A stretch of 28,165 nucleotides of DNA from Lachnospiraceae bacterium UBA1683 (lineage in GTDB: Bacteria > Bacillota > Clostridia > Lachnospirales > Lachnospiraceae). Each line of letters begins with the position of its first letter. Within the stretch, counting starts at the first letter, position 1. A program made the position numbers and the translations under genes. Positions 23,125 to 28,165 of the stretch are shown piece by piece. The notes beneath the pieces were generated by a model. That model was given only the letters and a program-made list of their open reading frames with translations. It was not told the DNA's origin and made no database searches. The stretch covers positions 1 to 28,165 of the forward strand of contig DCKD01000062.1 of assembly GCA_002320245.1 (NCBI GenBank), in the 5' to 3' direction.

Positions 23125-24846
23125 CTACTGTCTTTTATTTAATGTTGCATTTTTTCTGCCATATACAAATCCAATAATCAGAACAGAAACAATCATAATG
23201 ATCACAGAATATACAAAGGATAGCATCTGTGCTTCCGGAGTAGAATCCGGACTTGTAGCTACATTCAACACAACGCCCAACGGCTGGAACATTGGATGAA
23301 ACAAAAATACTGACACATTATATTCTGATAACTGCTGTATGAAATTCAAAAGGAATACTGACAATACTGCCGGCCACACAACCGGAAGAATAACTTTAAA
23401 GTATGTCTTCATTGTTGACGCTCCAAGGTTCTTTGCAGCTTCCTCTAATGAATCATCGATTCCCGCATATGCTGCTTTAATCATTCTCAGTGTATATGGA
23501 AGCTTAATAATAATGTATCCAATCAACATAATATACACAGTTCCTGTCATTGTTGCGCCAAACGTCAATGCATTTGGCTTGTCAAATGTCATGATCAAGC
23601 CTAGCGCAATTAATGTTACCGGCAGAAACCACGGTATCTGGAAAGCAAGCTCCAATGCTCCTGTCAGCTTATTATTGTATTTCGTGATAATTCTTGCAAT
23701 TATGAGCATTAGCGCCACTACAAACACTGCTGACAAACCTGCATATACCATACTCGTAAGCACCGGTTTCAAACCAGTCGTCGAATTGAACACTGTAAGG
23801 TAATTATTCACTGTAAAATTCTTAAGTACCATTTTTCCCGCGTACAAATCTCCCGCTGTCATAAACGAGAAAATAAATACAAACAGCAACGGTATTGTCT
23901 GTACCAGAGCAAAAATATGTGCCAGCGCGGTAACAATTGCACGAAATACCGGGTTCTGAATCTTTTGTTTTTTCAAAGGAGTTTTTACCTTTGATACTGA
24001 AATATAATTACCCTTTTTCTCAATATAATTTGTTATCAATAGAACTAGAATCGTAATAATTCCAAGAAATAGTGCCAAAACTGCCGCATAATTTCTGGTA
24101 GTCAAAGTTCTGGAAAATGACATAACGAGTGGATTAATCGTCTCAAACTCTTCGCCACCCAATACCTGTGGTGTTGCAAACGCGGAAACACCTACGATAA
24201 AGGTAAGGATAGATGCCGCAAAAATCGATGGCTTCAAAGTAGGAAGTACAATTTTCGTCAAAATCCGCCATCCCTTCACGCCCATATTCTGTGCAGCTTC
24301 AATTGTCTGATAATCAATATTTTTGAGTGCATCTCTCACAAACATTATATGGTTTGATGTTCCTGCAAATGTCATTTCAATCAATACTGCGCCAAATCCA
24401 CGAAACCAATATGGATTCATATTCGGAAATAATTCCATCATGTTGGCTGTTAAAAATCCTTGACTTCCAAAAATAAAATTGTACGCTGTAACCAATACCA
24501 TTCCGTTACAGATAAGAGGCGAATGGTAAGCAATATTAAGCCATTTTTTCCCTTTAATTTCGTAGTAGTCTAACATAAATATTTCAAATATCCCCAAAAC
24601 ATTTACAGTTATCGTTAAACATACAGCTAAAACAAAAGAATTTTTCAATGCTTTTACAACTCTCTCCGAGCCCAGAATCTGCATAACCGGGGCAACATCG
24701 AATTTTCCATCCGGAAACAATGTGATTTTCAGGAGAGATAAATTAGGATAAATCAAAAAAGTGGAAATTCCCCATATTAAAACTATGGCAAGGAGAATGA
24801 AACCGATATTTCTTCTCAACTTATAATTTTTTGTTAAATTTTCCAT
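23125..24846 (-). CDS. ABC importer permease, fused two-domain type
   Basis: This is the membrane channel of a binding-protein-dependent importer. Its 573 residues contain two copies of the permease domain fused head to tail, as in the Fe3+ (FbpB) and related putrescine/2-aminoethylphosphonate/sulfate-type importers. Each half has about six membrane helices and an EAA loop that contacts the ATPase: EAAQNMGVKGWRILTKIVLP at about 183-202 and EEAAKNLGASTMKTYFKVIL at about 468-487. It begins 2 bases after the ATPase stop (AAGGAGC upstream). The substrate is not evident from the permease alone. Confidence 0.93.
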   Translation of the reverse strand: MENLTKNYKLRRNIGFILLAIVLIWGISTFLIYPNLSLLKITLFPDGKFDVAPVMQILGSERVVKALKNSFVLAVCLTITVNVLGIFEIFMLDYYEIKGKKWLNIAYHSPLICNGMVLVTAYNFIFGSQGFLTANMMELFPNMNPYWFRGFGAVLIEMTFAGTSNHIMFVRDALKNIDYQTIEAAQNMGVKGWRILTKIVLPTLKPSIFAASILTFIVGVSAFATPQVLGGEEFETINPLVMSFSRTLTTRNYAAVLALFLGIITILVLLITNYIEKKGNYISVSKVKTPLKKQKIQNPVFRAIVTALAHIFALVQTIPLLFVFIFSFMTAGDLYAGKMVLKNFTVNNYLTVFNSTTGLKPVLTSMVYAGLSAVFVVALMLIIARIITKYNNKLTGALELAFQIPWFLPVTLIALGLIMTFDKPNALTFGATMTGTVYIMLIGYIIIKLPYTLRMIKAAYAGIDDSLEEAAKNLGASTMKTYFKVILPVVWPAVLSVFLLNFIQQLSEYNVSVFLFHPMFQPLGVVLNVATSPDSTPEAQMLSFVYSVIIMIVSVLIIGFVYGRKNATLNKRQ

Positions 24847-24848
24847 GG

Positions 24849-25873
24849 TTACTGCTCCTTAAATATTATGAAATCTGATGGACTAATGAATAAATCCACG
24901 CTTGCCCCTTTTTCCATTTTTTCATCATTTCTGGTGCTCATACTTTTAATTTCCGAAGTCTTTGTTTTAAATGTTTTTCTGGTTGTAATGCCATAGAATT
25001 CCTCTGTTTCAAATTCGGCAGACAACTTATAATATTTACTTGCATCTTGAATCTGCATTTTCTCTTTCACATTTTCTACACGAACATACATATGATCTTT
25101 CAAATTAAACCGTGCTTCCGGATTCATCTGGTTAATTTGCCCAATCACTTCTTCACTAAGCCTGTTCGTATCACCAATAAAAGTGGTTACAAATTCAGAC
25201 TGTGGCCGATAATAAATTTCTCTCGGAGTTCCCACCTGTTCAATACATCCATTATTGAAAACCGCAATTCTATCTGATAGTGTCAGAGCTTCCTCCTGAT
25301 CATGTGTAACGTAAATCATTGTCGTATTTGAAGCTTTTTGAATTTTTTTCAATTCAATTCTCAAAGATTTCCGAAGTTTTGCATCTAGGTTAGACAATGG
25401 CTCATCCAAAACGATAATTGATGGGTTCAGTGCAAGTGCACGTGCAATCGCCACCCTCTGTTGCTGTCCCCCTGATAAAGCAGAAACATTCTTTTTCAAC
25501 TGTTCATCAGTCAGATTAACCATCGCAGCACTTTTTTTACTCTTTCTGTGATTTTATTTTTTTCCCACTTGTTTTCTTTCAAACCAAAGCAGATATTCTC
25601 TTCTACTGTCATTGTTGGAAACAATGCATAACTCTGGAATACCATACCGATGCCTCTTTTTTCAATCGGCTTATAAGTAATATCTTCTCCATTTACTTCT
25701 ATCGCGCCTTCGGTAGGAGTAATAAATCCTGCCAAAGAACGAAGAGTTGTTGTTTTGCCACATCCTGACGGTCCAAGGAAAGTAAAGAACTCTCCTTTTT
25801 CCACTTCTAAATTTAAATTACTAATCGCAGTAAAGTCACCGTACTTTATTTCAATATCATTAAATTTTATCAT
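24849..25873 (-). pseudogene. Frameshifted ABC importer ATP-binding protein
   Basis: Two overlapping frames make one ATPase. The N-terminal frame (25511-25873) has Walker A GPSGCGKTT (34-42) and the Q-loop in MVFQSYALFP (Q80), and ends RVKKVLRWLI. The C-terminal frame (24849-25523) starts at MVNLTDEQ and has the LSGGQQQR signature, Walker B IIVLDEPLSNLD, the switch histidine in YVTHDQEEA and a TOBE-like regulatory tail. A -1 shift at the seven-A run (25532-25538) joins them exactly as VKK-SAA-MVNL, for a normal 341 residues. Every motif is intact on each side, so the gene is either recently broken by loss of one base or rescued by slippage. Neither half alone could work. Confidence 0.88.
25532..25538 (-). 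other. Candidate -1 slippery site / slippage run
   Basis: On the minus strand the frame reads GTA AAA AAA GTG, which is the heptamer A_AAA_AAA in the X_XXY_YYZ phase used for -1 ribosomal frameshifting. Seven A in a row is also near the length at which RNA polymerase slips. Either event restores the full ATPase. The zero frame ends at TGA about 18 bases later. I see no strong stem-loop immediately downstream, which weakens the ribosomal version. Confidence 0.45.
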
Positions 25874-25910
25874 CGTCTATTCTCCCATTTCGGAATTCCA
25901 CCACTTACTA

Positions 25911-27011
25911 TTAGTAGATTTCCAACTGAATCTTTGCAACCCACTCATCCATCATTGAATTAATATAAGCCCAATCTACATCCTGTGCTTTGTAATTTTC
26001 TTTTACTTCCTTGATTACTGGAGCCATCTGATCCTCTGCCGCTTTGTTTGCTACCATGTTTCCATTTTCTTTCGCATAGGAGCCGATTACATCCGCACTA
26101 CCAAGCCAGTTAGCAAATCTCATAGATTCTTCAACAACTTCCTGATTTTTATTTGCAACTACACCAATCTGGTTTGTATTCGTAGGTTCTCCCTCTTCCG
26201 TATAAACAATAATCGGATCAACACCAAAACTCTCACATTTTCCTTTTAATCCAGAAGCAAACGTGAACGTAACCGGCACTTTTCCAGAAGCCATATTCCC
26301 GAAATCATCTTCACCTTTTGGTGTTTTGTATCCATTTTCAAAATAAGCTTTGATTGCATCCCAGCCTTCGTCGGACACGCCCAAATCGCCCTCCTCATCC
26401 AGATACTGTCCTAAAATACCACCGATAATTGCTCTGTTTGTATTTCCATCAAAACTTGTAGGCACTGCATATTTCCCATGAAATTCTTCGTTCTCCCACA
26501 AATCCTTGTAGCTTTTTGGTGCAGTTTCCTCTGTATATACATCCGGATTGCAGACAAGAAGTTTTGGCTGGATTTCATACGGCCAGGAATATCCATTTTC
26601 TGTTGACACTTCCGCTACTTCTTCTGCCCATTCTGGTGTAAATTTAACAAGTGCCCCAGCTTCAATCATAGAATTAAACTGGTCTTCTGAAGGCCCCCAC
26701 ACAACATTCGTTGTCGGGTTGTTCACCTCGGATATTACTCTTGCCGTTACATCTCCACCACCAAGCTGTACGATTTCAATATTAAATCCTGCTGCTTCAG
26801 CCTGCCCTAACAACCAGACATCTCTTCCATTCGCCGCATTATTTGTAGCAACAACAATTTTTTCTCCCGTCGGATCTTGGGAAAGAACATCTTCCATACT
26901 TAACTCTTTTGTTTCTTCTGCAGATGACTCTGCATTGCCCCCACAACCAACTAAACTTGTCACTGCTAAAACAAATGCAAATCCCATCGCTAATAATTTT
27001 TTGCTTTTCAT
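25911..27011 (-). CDS. ABC importer substrate-binding lipoprotein
   Basis: This is the extracellular ligand-binding protein of the importer. From ATG 27011 (AAGGAG 9 bases upstream; in-frame codons up to 27038 lack it) it has 366 residues. A lipoprotein signal runs MKSKKLLAMGFAFVLAVTSL with a lipobox SLVGC and cysteine 23. The mature part is a type-II periplasmic-binding fold of the Fe3+/2-aminoethylphosphonate/polyamine kind (for example KIVVATNNAANGRDVWLLGQ near residue 50, VVWGPSEDQFNSMIEAGALV near 105, YAVPTSFDGNTNRAIIGG near 185). No iron-binding Tyr-Tyr pair is evident, so a ferric-ion ligand is not supported. It begins 40 bases after the PP2C-like gene. Confidence 0.92.
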   Translation of the reverse strand: MKSKKLLAMGFAFVLAVTSLVGCGGNAESSAEETKELSMEDVLSQDPTGEKIVVATNNAANGRDVWLLGQAEAAGFNIEIVQLGGGDVTARVISEVNNPTTNVVWGPSEDQFNSMIEAGALVKFTPEWAEEVAEVSTENGYSWPYEIQPKLLVCNPDVYTEETAPKSYKDLWENEEFHGKYAVPTSFDGNTNRAIIGGILGQYLDEEGDLGVSDEGWDAIKAYFENGYKTPKGEDDFGNMASGKVPVTFTFASGLKGKCESFGVDPIIVYTEEGEPTNTNQIGVVANKNQEVVEESMRFANWLGSADVIGSYAKENGNMVANKAAEDQMAPVIKEVKENYKAQDVDWAYINSMMDEWVAKIQLEIY

Positions 27012-27051
27012 TTTTCTTTTCTCCTTCGCTTTTTGCACTCTCTATTTTTTG

Positions 27052-27858
27052 TCATGTCAAGAACTCTATATAAGTTCTATCATCAAAACTCTTCTGTCCA
27101 CCTTTTATTCCTTTTGTGGACAAATACATTTCACAACATGCTGCATCCTTTTCCAGCACTGTTTTCAAGTATCCTTCTGTCGATGTCAAATCCTCTTTGA
27201 TATCTGGATATCCATCACTCGTGAAAATAATCTTATGAACTTTTTCATCCAATTTTATTGTTTTAATAAGAGACGCTGGTATTTCTTCTCCATTCAATAC
27301 CGCATATCCATATTGCGAATCTTCTTTATTTGCAAATACATTTGCCTTTAAAATCCAAAGTTCTATCTGACTTCTACCTTCTTTTTGTGCGTATTCCCAA
27401 TCCACATTTTCCGCTTTTAACGTATGAAGAATCAAACTTCTCATATCCGACAATACTTCATCACTTTTTTTCGGATTAAAATATACCTCTCCGTCCACAT
27501 ATGCCTGACAATCTCCTATCATCCAAATTTCTCTATAATAATTCGAATAAATAACACATGCTGCTTGCAGACCTTTTTCCTTTTTATCGTATGGGAATTC
27601 TACTGTTCTATAAAATGCCTGCATTTTTTCATTGATACTTCTAATAATTCCTTGTATCTTTGCATCCTTATTTAAAGAGCCAAGCACATCATAGATGATT
27701 TCTGCTGCAATTTTCCCTGTAGTTTTTCCTTCATACAAGAAATCTGATTTGGATGTCACACCATCAATTACTGCTACAAAATCATCTGAAATAAAAAATG
27801 CATCTTCACATTTTTGTTCTGATATTTTCCCTTTAATAAATTTATCTACTATTTTGAT
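27052..27858 (-). CDS. PP2C-like protein phosphatase domain, non-canonical start
   Basis: A small metal-dependent phosphatase-like protein of about 268 residues. Counting from an ATC codon at 27858, it has the PP2C-type metal aspartate and glycine in VAVIDGVTSKSD (D32-G33), GD at 115-116, SDG in FTSDGYPDI (214-216), and DDRTY at 259-263. The residues before the GTG at 27759 are needed for the fold, and their frame is open to a TAA at 27877-27879. That stretch contains no ATG, GTG, TTG or CTG. A strong GGGAGG lies 8 bases before the ATC, which is the best start. So translation begins at ATC (or ATA) or the start has mutated. It is the first gene of the importer operon. Confidence 0.75.
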   Translation of the reverse strand: MKIVDKFIKGKISEQKCEDAFFISDDFVAVIDGVTSKSDFLYEGKTTGKIAAEIIYDVLGSLNKDAKIQGIIRSINEKMQAFYRTVEFPYDKKEKGLQAACVIYSNYYREIWMIGDCQAYVDGEVYFNPKKSDEVLSDMRSLILHTLKAENVDWEYAQKEGRSQIELWILKANVFANKEDSQYGYAVLNGEEIPASLIKTIKLDEKVHKIIFTSDGYPDIKEDLTSTEGYLKTVLEKDAACCEMYLSTKGIKGGQKSFDDRTYIEFLT

Positions 27859-28165
27859 TGTCTTTACCTCCCTTCCTTATGAGCCAATCATATCATCTGT
27901 CTTTATGCTTTACTAGTTCATTTCGTCCGAAATACATTGCATTTTGTATTTGTTTCTTTTAATTTTTTATAGAATTTTACCAATGTAAATTTCTTTTAAT
28001 ATTCCTTTTACAAAATCTGTATAATCATTTTACACAATTCAAACTCTATGTTTTATGTTTCTTTATCCTTTTTCATATATTTTTGTTCATTATGCCATTA
28101 TACAAATTGCAATATCCATGCTATCATACAGTATATTGATATTATGAGTTGCCCGACAAATGAAC
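27859..28165. other. AT-rich upstream region of the importer operon
   Basis: About 300 very AT-rich bases with no gene. They should contain the promoter of the PP2C/importer operon. A perfect TATAAT is present on the minus strand near 28099-28104, but no -35 box is properly spaced from it, so no promoter is called. No riboswitch, tRNA or repeat was recognised. Confidence 0.5.

Noticed and set aside
25911..27011. Ferric-iron binding protein
   Set aside because: The permease type fits, but the expected tyrosine pair for Fe3+ is not evident. The ligand is left open.

Overview
The window looks like chromosomal DNA of a low-to-mid GC Firmicute of class Clostridia, most likely a gut Lachnospiraceae (Dorea / Mediterraneibacter / Clostridium scindens type). 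The grounds are strong AGGAGG-like ribosome binding sites, consensus sigma-A promoters, a bacterial V-type ATPase operon in the order H-I-K-E-C-F-A-B-D, a VanW protein paired with an orphan AIR-synthase-like protein, and a B12-binding radical SAM protein with a Lachnospiraceae-type C-terminus. No phylogenetic marker was searched, so this assignment is an inference. Except for a LacI-family regulator at the left edge, every gene reads on the minus strand.

Layout from left to right: (1) 1-1463, AT-rich leader and a LacI-family regulator on the plus strand. (2) 1578-2579, a solitary quinolinate synthase gene (nadA) with a perfect TTGACA-17-TATAAT promoter. (3) 2580-3066, a gene-free stretch holding a perfect 15-bp inverted repeat. 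(4) 3067-11996, a complete V-type ATPase operon; its K subunit keeps every known Na+ ligand of the Enterococcus hirae enzyme, so the pump is predicted to be Na+-coupled. A REP-like nested repeat sits between the B and D genes, and a long hairpin with a T-run lies in the leader. (5) 12307-14571, trmL, then an Lrp/AsnC regulator that overlaps a PLP aminotransferase gene by one base. (6) 14572-17594, a structured intergenic element, the AIR-synthase-like and VanW genes, and a 33-residue membrane peptide gene. (7) 17648-19580, the radical SAM gene with its own promoter. (8) 19626-22327, a nucleoside salvage unit (nucleoside phosphorylase, MgtC-like protein, phosphopentomutase DeoB) in which the phosphorylase is broken by a deletion plus frameshift. 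(9) 22361-27858, an ABC importer operon (PP2C-like phosphatase, lipoprotein binding protein, ATPase, fused permease, 2H phosphoesterase).

The right third (about 19.6-28.2 kb) is visibly more AT-rich than the V-ATPase region and carries three anomalies in close succession. The phosphorylase is disrupted, the ABC ATPase is split at a seven-A run that is also a perfect -1 slippery heptamer, and the PP2C-like gene has a good ribosome binding site but no ATG, GTG, TTG or CTG start. The importer operon, which joins a binding-protein transporter to a 2H phosphoesterase and a PP2C-like phosphatase, is the best candidate here for an undescribed system. A plausible but unproven reading is uptake and opening of a phosphodiester or cyclic-phosphate compound, with sugar phosphates possibly passing to the neighbouring salvage genes.
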